From contig JBEKMO010000004.1 in assembly GCA_050008465.1 (NCBI GenBank), forward strand, positions 39,644 through 103,643: 64,000 nt of DNA, in the 5' to 3' direction. Position numbers and translations under genes: made by a program. The stretch comes from Fen-330 sp050008465 (lineage in GTDB: Bacteria; Acidobacteriota; Terriglobia; Bryobacterales; Bryobacteraceae). The notes under the pieces were generated by a model, which had not been told where the DNA came from, searched no databases, and saw only the letters and a program-made list of their open reading frames with translations. Shown here piece by piece: positions 28,544 through 37,906 of the stretch (positions within the stretch are counted from its first letter, which is position 1; each line of letters begins with the position of its first letter).

Positions 28544-29383
28544 CTACTGCACGACGGCCGCCGGGTTGGCGAGCTCGCCGATCTCCGGAATGCGGACCAC
28601 AACGGTGTCACCCGGCGCCAGGGCCGCCTCCTCGGTGATCTTGACCCCCGTCCCGGTCATCAGCACCGAGCCTGCGGGCACGGGATTGGCGCGCAGCAGA
28701 TACTCCACCAGCGTCGCTTCGGTCCGCGCCAGCCGCGCCAGTGGCACGCTGTCGAAGAAGTGCCGCTGGCCGTTGCGCAGGATCGTGCAGCTCATCTCGA
28801 GCCCGCTCAACTCGGGCAACTCGTCCGGCGTCACGATGACCGGCCCCAGCGCGCAGGACCCCGTGTAGAACTTCGACTGCGCCAGGTAGAGCGGGTTCTC
28901 CCGCTCGATGTCCCAGGCGGAAACGTCGTTGCCCAACGTGTAGCCTAGAATCTTGCCCTTGCGGCCCAGCACCACCGCCAGCCCCGGTTCGGCAGCGGTG
29001 AACCCCGAGTCGAAGCGGATGCCCACCGGCTGGCCTGGCCCGACGCACACTCGCGCCGTGCCTTTGAAGAAGATCACCGGGCGTGCCTTCGCGTGAACTT
29101 GCGCGTAGACGGCGCGCTCATCCTGCTCGCCGTGAAAGTCCGCGCTCTCCTGGTAAGTGCAGCCGCACGCCCAGACCTCCGCCGGGTTGATCGGAATCAG
29201 CGGCACGCAAGGCTCGGAGTGGCGGCTGGCCATCTGTGCCGCCAGGGCAGTCAGGGGAACCGACTCCGCCTCCGCCTTGCGGATCAGCTCCACCATGGAA
29301 TAACCGGGAACCGGCCGCGCCTGCTCGCCCTCGAACAGCGCTGCGGTAATCTTGTTGTCGAATCGTATTTGTCCAAAACGCAT
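28544..29383 (-). CDS. Fumarylacetoacetate hydrolase family protein
   Basis: 279 residues. The FAH fold is recognisable from EVWACGCTYQES (near 70), AKARPVIFFKG, EPGLAVVLGRKGKILGYTLGNDVSAWDIERENPLYLAQSKFYTGSCALGP (about 131-180) and the end PAGSVLMTGTG...GDTVVVRIPEIGEL. Family members hydrolyse or decarboxylate acyl-pyruvates or dehydrate 2-keto-acids with a divalent metal. The variant with YXES and KFYTGSCALGP resembles bacterial sugar-acid (2-keto-3-deoxy) dehydratase-type proteins. The precise substrate is not determined. Confidence 0.82.
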   Translation of the reverse strand: MRFGQIRFDNKITAALFEGEQARPVPGYSMVELIRKAEAESVPLTALAAQMASRHSEPCVPLIPINPAEVWACGCTYQESADFHGEQDERAVYAQVHAKARPVIFFKGTARVCVGPGQPVGIRFDSGFTAAEPGLAVVLGRKGKILGYTLGNDVSAWDIERENPLYLAQSKFYTGSCALGPVIVTPDELPELSGLEMSCTILRNGQRHFFDSVPLARLARTEATLVEYLLRANPVPAGSVLMTGTGVKITEEAALAPGDTVVVRIPEIGELANPAAVVQ

Positions 29384-29486
29384 GGCGCCTGAAACCGAGC
29401 CTCTCTCCAGTATTCCAGATAAATGGCTCTGTGTAAGGCCGGGCGCTCAGAAACCGGGGGGACTCGTCGGTCCAGAGGAGAGCGCC

Positions 29487-30803
29487 TCAGCAGACCAAGT
29501 CTTCGCGGCGGATGCGGAGGCCGTCCAGGTGTCCCAGTACGGTGAGGGCGATCTGTCTGGGATCGAAGAAGCTCTGCGCGATGCGCTGCACGTCCACGGC
29601 CGTGACCCGTTCGACGCTATCCAGCAACTCGTCCAGGCTGAAGAACCGCGCGAAATACATCTCCTGGCGGGCCAGGTTGGCCATGCGGCTGGTGGTGGAT
29701 TCCAGGCTCAGCATCAGCGAGCCTTTCATGTAGTCCTTGGCCCGCTGGAGCTCCTCCTCTTCCACCAGCTCCTGTTTCAGGCGGCGGAACTCGGTGAGGA
29801 TCGACTGCACCACTTTGGGCGCCGACTTGACAGAGGTGCCCGCGTACACGGACAGACACCCGGTGTCGCGGTACGGGCTCAACTCGGAGAACACGGCATA
29901 GGCCAGTCCCTGGCGCTCGCGGATGTTCTGGAACAGGCGTGAGCTCATCCCGCCGCCGAGTAGCGTGTTCAATACGTAGCAGGCGAACCGGTCCTGGTGC
30001 GAGAGGGGGTAGGACGGCACACCCAGGCAGAGATGCACCTGTTCCAGAAATCTCTTGTTGCGGACCGCAATCCGCGCATGCGTCACCGGCGCGGCTTCGG
30101 TTCCGCCGTCCTGACCTGGCGGCAGCGTTTCGAATCGCTCGCGCGCCAGCTCTACCAAGCGCTCGTGCGTCAGGTTGCCCGCCGCGGTGATGAACATGTT
30201 GGCTGGCACGTAATGCCTTCCGTAATACCCGTCGATCATGCTGCGGCTGAACCGCGGGACGCTATCCTTCGTGCCCAGGATCGGCTTGCCCAGCGGGTGC
30301 CCCATCCAGAAATTGCTGGTGAAGATCTCGTGGACCAGGTACTCCGGGTTGTCCTGGTCCATTTTGAGCTCCTCCAGGATGACGCCCTTTTCCTTCTCGA
30401 TGTCCTCGGGCCGGAACATCGGGTGTAGCACCAGGTCCGAGAGCACGTCGAAGGCCTGGGGCAGGTGGTTGTCCAGTACCTTGGTGTTGAAGCTGACCAA
30501 CTCCTTGGCCGTAAACGCATCCAGGTTGCCCCCGATCGAATCGACCGAGCGGGCGATGTCCTCCGCCGAGCGGCTCGTGGTTCCTTTGAAGAGCATGTGC
30601 TCGATGAAATGGCAGATGCCGTGCTCCTGGGGTTGTTCCCGCCGGGAGCCGGCGCCGACCCAAATGCCCACCGCCACCGAGCGGACGTGCCGCATGCTCT
30701 CGGTGACGATGCGCACACCGTTGGCGAGGGTGGTCCTGCGAACCTCACCCCCGGCGAGAACGGAAGTTGGCATGGTGCTCCAGTGGTGAACTGCTGTTTT
30801 CAT
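29487..30803 (-). CDS. M16 family zinc peptidase (mitochondrial processing peptidase-like)
   Basis: 438 residues. The inverted zinc motif HXXEH is HFIEH near residue 65 (GICHFIEHMLFKGT), with the third ligand about 76 residues downstream in EKGVILEELKM. The second half carries the inactive M16-C domain (YVPANMFITAAGNLTHERLVELARERF...). Size and motifs match PqqL/YmxG-type cytosolic peptidases. ATG 30803 is preceded by GGGGAG at good spacing. It is divergent from rlmN across about 207 bases, which hold both promoters; no consensus boxes were recognised there. Confidence 0.9.
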   Translation of the reverse strand: MKTAVHHWSTMPTSVLAGGEVRRTTLANGVRIVTESMRHVRSVAVGIWVGAGSRREQPQEHGICHFIEHMLFKGTTSRSAEDIARSVDSIGGNLDAFTAKELVSFNTKVLDNHLPQAFDVLSDLVLHPMFRPEDIEKEKGVILEELKMDQDNPEYLVHEIFTSNFWMGHPLGKPILGTKDSVPRFSRSMIDGYYGRHYVPANMFITAAGNLTHERLVELARERFETLPPGQDGGTEAAPVTHARIAVRNKRFLEQVHLCLGVPSYPLSHQDRFACYVLNTLLGGGMSSRLFQNIRERQGLAYAVFSELSPYRDTGCLSVYAGTSVKSAPKVVQSILTEFRRLKQELVEEEELQRAKDYMKGSLMLSLESTTSRMANLARQEMYFARFFSLDELLDSVERVTAVDVQRIAQSFFDPRQIALTVLGHLDGLRIRREDLVC

Positions 30804-31010
30804 TATCCCACACTCCCCGATGCGGCGTGGTGTGCCGTCCGGTTGTGTGTTGACTCATCTACTCTGGGTAGTCCTAACTCTTATCACTGGTCACTTACTT
30901 CTCCCAGGAAATAGTCGTACGGCTGGAGATCGTCACTGGCATCGGGCAGGCGGCGATGACTGGCCGGCGCGCTCGCGCACCACGCGCGCTGATTTACACT
31001 GGTCAGAGAT

Positions 31011-32036
31011 ATGTCTGCCTTGCTGGGCCTGGAGATCCAGGAGATCGAACAGCTTCTCGGCCCCGACCAGCCCCGGTTTCGCGCCCGCCAGGTTTACGCC
31101 GCGCTGTACCGCGAGCGGCACTCGGACCTGATGCAGGTCTCGACCCTGCCGCTCCCGTTGCGCCGGGAATTGGCCGCCACCCATGCGGTCGGGTGGCCTG
31201 CGGTTCAGCGGCGGTTCGACTCCGCCGACGGCACTCGCCGCTACCTGCTCGCTCTCGCCGACGGCAAGTCCGTCGAGGCCGTCTGGATGCCGGAGGAGGA
31301 GCGGCAGACGGTCTGCATTTCCACGCAGGTCGGCTGCCCGGTGGACTGCAAGTTCTGCATGACGGCGCTGCTCGGCCTGGAGCGCAACCTCACGGCGGGG
31401 GAGATCGTGGGCCAAGTGCTGCTGGTAGCCGCCGATAATCGGTTGGCCGTCGAAGGCCAGCGGCTCAACGTGGTGATGATGGGCCAGGGCGAGCCGCTAC
31501 TCAACCTGGAGAACGTTCTTAAGGCGACGCGCATCCTGCTCGACCGCGCGGGCTGCGGCCTCTCTCCGCGCCGGCTGACGCTCTCCACCGCCGGCATCAT
31601 CCCCAAGATCGAAGAGCTGGGCCGCGAGCCGGTGCGCCCCAAGCTCGCAATCTCGCTCAACGCCTCCACCGAGGAGGCCCGCCGGGAGCTGATGCCCATC
31701 ACGCGCAAGTACCATTTGAAAGACCTGTTGGAAGCCTGCCGCGCCTACCCGCTCCGTCCCTGGGAGCGGCTGACTTTCGAGTACGTGCTGCTCAAGGACG
31801 TCAACGATCGCGAGGCCGACGCGCGCCGCGTGGTGAAGCTGCTCGCCAATCTGAACTGCAAGGTCAACCTGATCGCGCTGAACCCGGGGCCGGAGATCCC
31901 CTTCGAGACGCCGGATGCCGAAACGGTGCTCGCTTTTCAGCAGATCCTCAAGCGCGCCGTGCCCTGCTTCATCCGGAAGCCCCGCGGGCGGGATGTGTTC
32001 GCGGCGTGCGGGCAGTTGAGGAAGGCTGGCTTGTAG
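31011..32036 (+). CDS. rlmN: 23S rRNA/tRNA adenine-C2 methyltransferase RlmN
   Basis: 341 residues. The radical SAM cluster motif CX3CX2C is CPVDCKFC (near 109-116) in STQVGCPVDCKFCMTALLGLERNLTAGEI; NVVMMGQGEPLLN and the C-terminal catalytic cysteine (FAACGQL, C335) are present. The enzyme methylates C2 of adenine 2503 in 23S rRNA and adenine 37 in some tRNAs. The last codons and stop fall inside the left arm of a long inverted repeat at 32026-32150. Confidence 0.95.
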   Translation: MSALLGLEIQEIEQLLGPDQPRFRARQVYAALYRERHSDLMQVSTLPLPLRRELAATHAVGWPAVQRRFDSADGTRRYLLALADGKSVEAVWMPEEERQTVCISTQVGCPVDCKFCMTALLGLERNLTAGEIVGQVLLVAADNRLAVEGQRLNVVMMGQGEPLLNLENVLKATRILLDRAGCGLSPRRLTLSTAGIIPKIEELGREPVRPKLAISLNASTEEARRELMPITRKYHLKDLLEACRAYPLRPWERLTFEYVLLKDVNDREADARRVVKLLANLNCKVNLIALNPGPEIPFETPDAETVLAFQQILKRAVPCFIRKPRGRDVFAACGQLRKAGL

Positions 32037-32150
32037 CTTGTGGCTTGTGGCCTGTGGGTTCCGTAGCGGCGCACCCGCTGTCGCTCCTGGCGCGCAGCGC
32101 ACAGCTCGCCTGCGGGATCTACAGGCCACGAACCACAAGCCACAAGCCAG
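32026..32150. repeat. Long imperfect inverted repeat between rlmN and the ThuA gene
   Basis: The arm at 32026-32057 (CTGGCTTGTAGCTTGTGGC...) pairs with 32119-32150 with about four mismatches over 32 bases. The core word GCTTGTGG repeats within each arm, and about 60 bases with further short palindromes lie between them. It separates convergent genes, so it could terminate both messages. The internal repetition looks more like a mobile or REP-type element than a simple terminator. Confidence 0.65.
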
Positions 32151-32153
32151 TTG

Positions 32154-32957
32154 TCAGTCTTCCGGCTTGGGCCGGGGCGTCGCGTCGCCGGGGATCATCC
32201 CCATCAGCCACTTGATGTGCTCGATGTACATTTTCTGGACGTCGGGGCGGTCCCAAACAGCTTCGACGTGGCCCAGCCCGTCGTACATCACGCGGCCCTT
32301 GCCGTAGGTGCGCGCCCAGATCACGGCGAAGTCCTTGTCGGTGCGGTGCACCTTGGGGTTGGTCAGATCCAGCTTGTTCGCGTCGAGCTTCAGCAGGACT
32401 CGCACCTTCTCTCGGGAGAACTGCTTGATCTGGTAGATCTCGTCCCTCATCGTGAACGCCCCCGGTAGAAACTGCATCCCCGGGAAGCCGGGATCCTCGA
32501 CCACCAGCGGCGCATCGAAGGTGCCCCAGGGGTGCTCATCGAAGTAGCCGCCCACCATGTCGCCGTACTCCGGCCACTTGTAGAACGTGTCGCTGCCGGC
32601 GTGGATGGCGATGAAGCCCTTGCCGTCGTCCTTTACGAAGGAGAGCAGATCCGCCTTCTGGGAGTCGTCCATGTCCAACTCGCCCGAGGTGCAGAAGGCG
32701 ACCGCGTCGAAGAAGTCCAGGGTTTTGGCGTTGAGCCCGAGCTTCTTCTTGGTTACGAGCTGGCAGTCCGTCTTGATGTAGGTATCCCATAGCCCGGTCT
32801 CGTGGCCGAGCTTCCACAGGGTTCCGGCGGCGTTAGAAACGGAGTCGTGCTGCCATCCCTTGGTCTGCCCGATGAACAGCAGCTTCTTCTTCAAGGGCGG
32901 CTGCGCGAAGAGCGCCAAGCCAACAATCGAGATCAGTGCGAATCCAAGAAACCTCAT
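32154..32957 (-). CDS. Secreted ThuA domain protein
   Basis: 267 residues from ATG 32957, with GGAGG upstream and a signal peptide (MRFLGFALISIVGLALFAQP). The ThuA (glutamine-amidotransferase-like) fold is seen in KLLFIGQTKGWQHDSVSNAAG, the middle GKGFIAIHAGSDTFYKWPEYGDMVGGYFDEHPWGTFD, and RVMYDGLGHVEAVW at the end. ThuA-like proteins of this type are widespread in polysaccharide-degrading soil bacteria; their reaction is not established. It lies 53 bases after the GH31 gene on the same strand and is likely co-transcribed. Confidence 0.85.
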   Translation of the reverse strand: MRFLGFALISIVGLALFAQPPLKKKLLFIGQTKGWQHDSVSNAAGTLWKLGHETGLWDTYIKTDCQLVTKKKLGLNAKTLDFFDAVAFCTSGELDMDDSQKADLLSFVKDDGKGFIAIHAGSDTFYKWPEYGDMVGGYFDEHPWGTFDAPLVVEDPGFPGMQFLPGAFTMRDEIYQIKQFSREKVRVLLKLDANKLDLTNPKVHRTDKDFAVIWARTYGKGRVMYDGLGHVEAVWDRPDVQKMYIEHIKWLMGMIPGDATPRPKPED

Positions 32958-33010
32958 GAGAACCTCCGACCCGCCATCTTCCCACCGGCGCATTCCGCTC
33001 CGCAACCGGT

Positions 33011-35347
33011 CTATTGCAGAGCCACGGTGACGGGCTTGCCGGAGTACTGGACGGTCTTGTCGGGCTGCGCGGTCAGGCCGATGCCCGTTCCGTGGCCCTC
33101 GCCCACAACGACGATCCGGAAAGTGCGGCTCTCCAGCATCCCCGGGAACTTGCCTTTGCGCTCGCCGATGGTCAGCGTCGCCTTGGCATCGTCCCAGTGG
33201 ATCGGGATAGTCGCATAGAAACCTTTTTCGTAGTTGTAGTTGTCGTTCTCGTCTTCGTAGAGCGTGAAGCCGCCGTCCGCACCGCGGTAGATGCGCAGCT
33301 CGATCGGGTCCGCCGGCTTCTCGGTGGCGTACTCGACGTCCGGCCCCATCGGGATGATCGAGCCGGCGCGAACGTAGAGCGGGATGCGGTCCAGCGGGGC
33401 CGCAGCGTCGATGGCTCTACCACCGTCCAAAGCCTTTCCCGTCCAGAAGTCGTGCCACCGGGTTCCCGGCAGGTACAGATGGCGGGTCGTGGCGGCCGGC
33501 TCGGTGACCGGATTGACCAGGATGGAGGGACCGAACATGAATTGATCGCCGATATTCTTTACTCGCCGGTCGGAGGAGAAATCCATGATGAGGGGGCGCA
33601 TGAGCGTGTAGCTCTCGCTCGAGACCTTCCAGGCCAGGGAATAGATATAGGGCATTAACCGGTAGCGCAGGCGATCGAAGCTGGTCAGGATGGCCTGCGC
33701 CTCGGGGCCATAGGACCAAAGCTCGTTCTGATCGGGGGTACGCGTTCCGTGCACCCGGAAAATGGGGCAGAACGCGCCGTACTGGAACCAGCGTACAAAC
33801 AGCTCTCGATACGCCGGGGCGTCGGGGTTGCCCAGAATGAATCCCCCGATGTCGGTGGTCCAATACGGAATGCCGGAGAGCATGAAGTTCAGGCCCGCGG
33901 GCACCTGGCGGCGCAGGTTCTCGAAATCCGCGTTGACGTCGCCCGACCAGGCGGTGATGGAGTACCTCTGGTTGCCGGCAAATGCCGAGCGGGACAGGAT
34001 GAAGACCCGCTTCTGGTCCGACGCGGCGCGCTGCCCCTCGTAGACGCCCCGGGTGGTGTTGAGCGGATAGAGGTTCACGTAGCGGTCGCCGCTGCCGATG
34101 GCGAGCTTATGGCCTAATTGGATGTTCGCCTCGCGGCCCTCGGTTTCCGGCTCCACCGTGTCGAGCCACCAAGCATCCACCCCAATCTTGAAGAGGGCGT
34201 TGTTCATGAGTTGCCAGTAATAGGCGCGGGCCTCGGGGCTCGAGGCGTCGTACACCGCCATGCCCTCGGGATGGAACCCGGCGACTTTGGTGCGATCGAT
34301 GAACCAGCCGTTCTTGTCCATCTCGTCGTAGACCGCCGAGCCGCGGTCGAAGAACGGCCAGACCGAGATCATCAGGTGGAAGTTGTTCCGGTGCAGGTCG
34401 TCGACCATCCCCTTCGGGTCGGGATAGTTCTGGTTGAAGACGTGCTCCCCTTTCTTGTTCCACCAGAACCAGTCCTGAACGATGTTGTCGACTGGAATCT
34501 GCAGCTCGCGGTACTGGTGCGCGACGTCGAGCAGCTCTTTCTGCGTCTTGTAGCGGTTCTTGCACTGCCAGAAGCCGTAGGCCCACTTGCCGAACATGGG
34601 CGCGGCCCCGGTCAACTCCCGATAGCCGGCGACGATGCTGTCGAACTCGGGCCCGTAAAAGAAGTAGTAGTCGATGGTGTCGGCCACTTCCGAGCTCAGG
34701 TAGAGGGCGTGCACAAAGCGGTTGTTGAATCTGCTTCGGGAAGCGTTGTTCCAGAAGATGCCGTACCCGTTGCTGGACAAGAAAAACGGGATGGATATGT
34801 TGGTGTTGTCCTGGCCCAGGTCCACCGATTCCCCGTGATAGTTCCAGACGCCGGCCTGGTGCTGGCCGAGTCCATAGAAGGCTTCCATGGACCCCCAGAG
34901 CTTGATGAACGTCTCCGACCGGTAAGTGTCCTCGCCGTTGACCTTGGCGGGAGTCATCGTCCGCGGGCCTTCATTCACCAGATTCTTGCCCGCCAGGTCG
35001 AAGTAGGAGACGGAGCCGTCCTCGCGATTCACCGTCACCTTGAGCCGAGCGGTGGCTAGGCTGACGCTCTTATCGGTGGACTCGAAGGTCCACTGTGCGG
35101 CGGGCCAACTGGTCTTGGTCACGACATAGTCCGGGGGATTCGGGATCGAGGAGGTGGGCGAATAGATGACGCGGATGATGGAATCGGCACAGACCTCGAC
35201 CCGCATGACGCCCGTCTGCATGGTGAACAGCACGCCGCCGGGTTGCTGCTGAACACCGGTGACCGGGTTCAACGGATTCCACTGGGCGTGGAGACTGGCC
35301 GCGCAGGCCAGCGATAGGAAGAAAACGGCGAATCGTGTGCGTTGCAT
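33011..35347 (-). CDS. GH31 family alpha-glycosidase (alpha-xylosidase-like), secreted
   Basis: 778 residues with a signal peptide (MQRTRFAVFFLSLACAASLHA). GH31 motifs: galactose-mutarotase-like N-domain, FGKWAYGFWQCKNRYKTQKELLDV, DNIVQDWFWW, the nucleophile region DAWWLDTVEPE (about 388-398, D in WLD) and the acid/base region ITAWSGDVNADFENLRRQ. The WWLDTVEPE form and the FWQCKNRYKTQ motif are typical of alpha-xylosidase/oligosaccharide-type GH31. The likely role is removing alpha-xylosyl or alpha-glucosyl units from plant hemicellulose fragments. Exact linkage is not fixed by sequence. Confidence 0.88.
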   Translation of the reverse strand: MQRTRFAVFFLSLACAASLHAQWNPLNPVTGVQQQPGGVLFTMQTGVMRVEVCADSIIRVIYSPTSSIPNPPDYVVTKTSWPAAQWTFESTDKSVSLATARLKVTVNREDGSVSYFDLAGKNLVNEGPRTMTPAKVNGEDTYRSETFIKLWGSMEAFYGLGQHQAGVWNYHGESVDLGQDNTNISIPFFLSSNGYGIFWNNASRSRFNNRFVHALYLSSEVADTIDYYFFYGPEFDSIVAGYRELTGAAPMFGKWAYGFWQCKNRYKTQKELLDVAHQYRELQIPVDNIVQDWFWWNKKGEHVFNQNYPDPKGMVDDLHRNNFHLMISVWPFFDRGSAVYDEMDKNGWFIDRTKVAGFHPEGMAVYDASSPEARAYYWQLMNNALFKIGVDAWWLDTVEPETEGREANIQLGHKLAIGSGDRYVNLYPLNTTRGVYEGQRAASDQKRVFILSRSAFAGNQRYSITAWSGDVNADFENLRRQVPAGLNFMLSGIPYWTTDIGGFILGNPDAPAYRELFVRWFQYGAFCPIFRVHGTRTPDQNELWSYGPEAQAILTSFDRLRYRLMPYIYSLAWKVSSESYTLMRPLIMDFSSDRRVKNIGDQFMFGPSILVNPVTEPAATTRHLYLPGTRWHDFWTGKALDGGRAIDAAAPLDRIPLYVRAGSIIPMGPDVEYATEKPADPIELRIYRGADGGFTLYEDENDNYNYEKGFYATIPIHWDDAKATLTIGERKGKFPGMLESRTFRIVVVGEGHGTGIGLTAQPDKTVQYSGKPVTVALQ

Positions 35348-35410
35348 AAGATGTGACGCTTCGTCCCAAGGATACCCAATCCGTGGAACAGGCGGTCTTG
35401 GCTGCCGCTC

Positions 35411-36238
35411 CTACATTTTCTGCACCCGCCGCAGGGTGTAGAGCTCCGGGTTGACGCTGGAGGTCTCCAGGCGCTTCCAGTCGTCGTTGACGTGAATCAG
35501 CTTCCCGCTGACGTGATTCGAGCGCTCCGAGGCCAGAAACAGCGCCAACTGGATCTGCTTCTCCGGGGAGATGCCGCCGGTCACCCGGAGCTCGAGCGCT
35601 TCCTCCTGAGCCTTCCAGCCGGCCCGCTCGCCGGCGTGCAGGATCTGGTCGGTCATGTGTGTGTAGGCGGCGCCCGGCGCCATGCAGTTCACCTGCACGT
35701 TGTGGTCGCGGACCTCCTCGGCCAGCGTCTCCACCATCCGCGCCAGCGCCGCTTTCGCTGCCGCGTAGGCGGAGAAGTTCGGCCGGGGCAAGCCGGCGCC
35801 CTCCCCGCTCAGCACGATGATCTTTCCCGACCGCCGGTCGATCATCTGAGGCAGCACGGCCCGGCAACTGTACACCACTCCCAGCAAGTTGGTGTGGATG
35901 GTCTCGGCCCAGGCTTTGGGCGGGTTGTCCACCAGCGGCCCGATCGGCCCCTGGATGGCGGCGGCCGCCACCAGCACGTGCACGCCGCCGAAGTTCGCCC
36001 GCATGCGCTCCGCGGCCGCGCACATCTGCTCGAAGTCGGTGACGTCGGCGCGGATGCGCAACGCCATCCCGCCCGCGTGCTCGATCTCCAGGTGCGCCAG
36101 ATCGAGTTCCGCTTTGCTCCGCGCCAGCAGGCCGACGCGCGCGCCGGCGGAGGCGAATCCCAGCGCCAGGCGCTTGCCGATCCCACGCCCGGCTCCGGTC
36201 ACCAGAACGCCCTTGTCCTTCAGAGTGTGCACAGTCAT
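35411..36238 (-). CDS. Short-chain dehydrogenase/reductase
   Basis: 275 residues from ATG 36238, where the SDR nucleotide motif TGAGRGIGK begins at residue 14. The catalytic set is a serine in IIVLSGEG and YAAAK (YXXXK). The C-terminus has an atypical ending (SERSNHVSGKLIHVNDDWKRLE). The family oxidises or reduces alcohols or ketones with NAD(P). The substrate is unknown. The longer frame to 36421 lacks a ribosome site. It is divergent from infA. Confidence 0.85.
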   Translation of the reverse strand: MTVHTLKDKGVLVTGAGRGIGKRLALGFASAGARVGLLARSKAELDLAHLEIEHAGGMALRIRADVTDFEQMCAAAERMRANFGGVHVLVAAAAIQGPIGPLVDNPPKAWAETIHTNLLGVVYSCRAVLPQMIDRRSGKIIVLSGEGAGLPRPNFSAYAAAKAALARMVETLAEEVRDHNVQVNCMAPGAAYTHMTDQILHAGERAGWKAQEEALELRVTGGISPEKQIQLALFLASERSNHVSGKLIHVNDDWKRLETSSVNPELYTLRRVQKM

Positions 36239-36441
36239 TAAGGTAGTACAAGAGCGGATGGCGTGGGGGCCGCAATGGCTGGCCTGGTTCGCGAGCAGGA
36301 CAAGGCGGAGCCTTATCCTACTGGGGTGCTGTATAATCGAAGTACGATTGCATCCCGAATCGCAAGCTCGGAAGTGTGTGAGTTGCGGGGAGCAACTCTT
36401 CTCCTCGTATTCCCCCCTCATCCCATATCCACAGGAGGCAA

Positions 36442-36660
36442 ATGAGCAAAGAGGACAGTATTGAAGTCACCGGAACCGTAGTCGAGAAGTTTCCCAGCGG
36501 TCTGTTCAGCGTTCAATTGGATCAGGACCGGACCGTCCTGGCCCACCTGGCCGGCAAGCTGCGCCGGAACCGCATTCGCGTGCTGGCCGGCGACCGAGTC
36601 ACAATGGAGCTTTCCCCCTACGATCTGACCAAAGGCCGAATCACCTACCGGCACAAGTAG
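36442..36660 (+). CDS. infA: Translation initiation factor IF-1
   Basis: 72 residues: SKEDSIEVTGTVVEKFPSG, FSVQLDQDRTVLAHLAGKLRRNRIRVLAGDRVTMELSPYDLTKGRITYRHK — a complete IF-1 OB fold. An AGGAGG ribosome site lies 6 bases upstream. IF-1 sits in the ribosomal A site and helps IF-2 and IF-3. It is not next to ribosomal protein genes and may be a second, stand-alone copy; the wecB gene follows after 18 bases. The 200 bases upstream contain a possible promoter but no clear motif. Confidence 0.95.
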   Translation: MSKEDSIEVTGTVVEKFPSGLFSVQLDQDRTVLAHLAGKLRRNRIRVLAGDRVTMELSPYDLTKGRITYRHK

Positions 36661-36678
36661 ACGCGCTCCGCCATCTCC

Positions 36679-37827
36679 GTGCCCCACAAAAAGCACCGTA
36701 CCCTGTTCGTCTTCGGGACCCGTCCCGAGGCCATCAAGCTCTGCCCCATCGTCAATCACCTGAGAAGCCGCCCCGAGTTCGAGGTGAGTGTGTGCGTGAC
36801 CGCCCAGCACCGGGCGCTGCTGGACCAGGTTCTGGCGGCGTTCGAGGTGGTTCCGGATTTCGATCTGGACCTGATGCTCCCCGACCAGACCCTGTCGCAG
36901 TCCACGTCGCGGATCGTGGCGGGGCTCGAACCCATCCTCCGGTCTGCGCGTCCGGACATGGTACTGGTGCAGGGGGATACCACCACCACGTTCTGCGGCG
37001 CTCTGGCGGGCTTCTACCAGAAGATCCCGGTCGGCCATGTCGAGGCCGGACTGCGCACCTGGGACATCTGGCAGCCTTTCCCCGAAGAGATGAACCGTCT
37101 GCTCGCCACCCGCTTGACCGCCCTGCACTTCGCCGCAACTGAATGGGCGGCGGGGAATCTCTACCGCGAGGGCGTGCCCGCCGAGCGCGTTGCCGTGACC
37201 GGTAACTCGGGGATAGACGCCGTGTTGTACGTACGGGACAAACTGGAGCAGGGAAAGCTGTTCGGACTGGACTGGCCGCAACTCGACCCCTCCCGCAAAC
37301 TGATTGTGGTCACCGCCCATCGCCGGGAGAGCTTTGGCGAAGGATTCGAGCGGATCTGCTCGGCGCTCGCCCGCCTCTCCGAGAGGCCGGATGTCCAGAT
37401 CGTCTACCCGGTTCATCCGAATCCCAACGTGCAGGCGCCAGTCCGCCGTCATCTCGCCGACCGGCCGAATGTCCTGCTGGTGGACCCCCTGGAGTACGTG
37501 CCGTTTGTGGATCTGATGCGCCGCGCCTGGCTGCTGATTACGGATTCCGGCGGGGTACAGGAGGAAGGGCCCTCGCTGGGCAAGCCGATCCTGGTTCTGC
37601 GCGAGAAGACCGAGCGGCCAGAAGCCGTCCAGGCCGGGACCGTCAAGCTGGTGGGAACCGATACAGAATGCATCGTCCGCGAGGCCACGCGCCTGCTCGA
37701 TGACCGCCCGGAGTACGACCGCATGGCGCGCGTTCACAACCCCTACGGGGACGGCCGCGCCAGCGGCAGAATCGCGGATCTAATTATCTCATTCTTAACG
37801 AGTTATTCCTCGAAAATATTTCGTTAA
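36679..37827 (+). CDS. wecB: UDP-N-acetylglucosamine 2-epimerase (non-hydrolysing)
   Basis: 382 residues from GTG 36679. Motifs: FGTRPEAIKLCPIV (10-23 region), VQGDTTTTFCGALAGFY, GHVEAGLRT, PFPEEMNR, VTAHRRESFG (with H and R of the active site), YPVHPNPNV, and ITDSGGVQEEGPSLGKPILVLREKTERPE. It makes UDP-ManNAc for surface polysaccharides. Partner genes are not adjacent, but the wecG/tagA-type gene at 59.7 kb acts on ManNAc-type donors, so the two may serve the same glycan pathway. Confidence 0.93.
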   Translation: MPHKKHRTLFVFGTRPEAIKLCPIVNHLRSRPEFEVSVCVTAQHRALLDQVLAAFEVVPDFDLDLMLPDQTLSQSTSRIVAGLEPILRSARPDMVLVQGDTTTTFCGALAGFYQKIPVGHVEAGLRTWDIWQPFPEEMNRLLATRLTALHFAATEWAAGNLYREGVPAERVAVTGNSGIDAVLYVRDKLEQGKLFGLDWPQLDPSRKLIVVTAHRRESFGEGFERICSALARLSERPDVQIVYPVHPNPNVQAPVRRHLADRPNVLLVDPLEYVPFVDLMRRAWLLITDSGGVQEEGPSLGKPILVLREKTERPEAVQAGTVKLVGTDTECIVREATRLLDDRPEYDRMARVHNPYGDGRASGRIADLIISFLTSYSSKIFR

Positions 37828-37906
37828 AATACCTGCAGGCAAGGCCTTCCCCGCGCGGCATCCGGTGGCGGCGGCTATAATGAGGCCAGAAGGGGGAGTC
37901 GATTGC

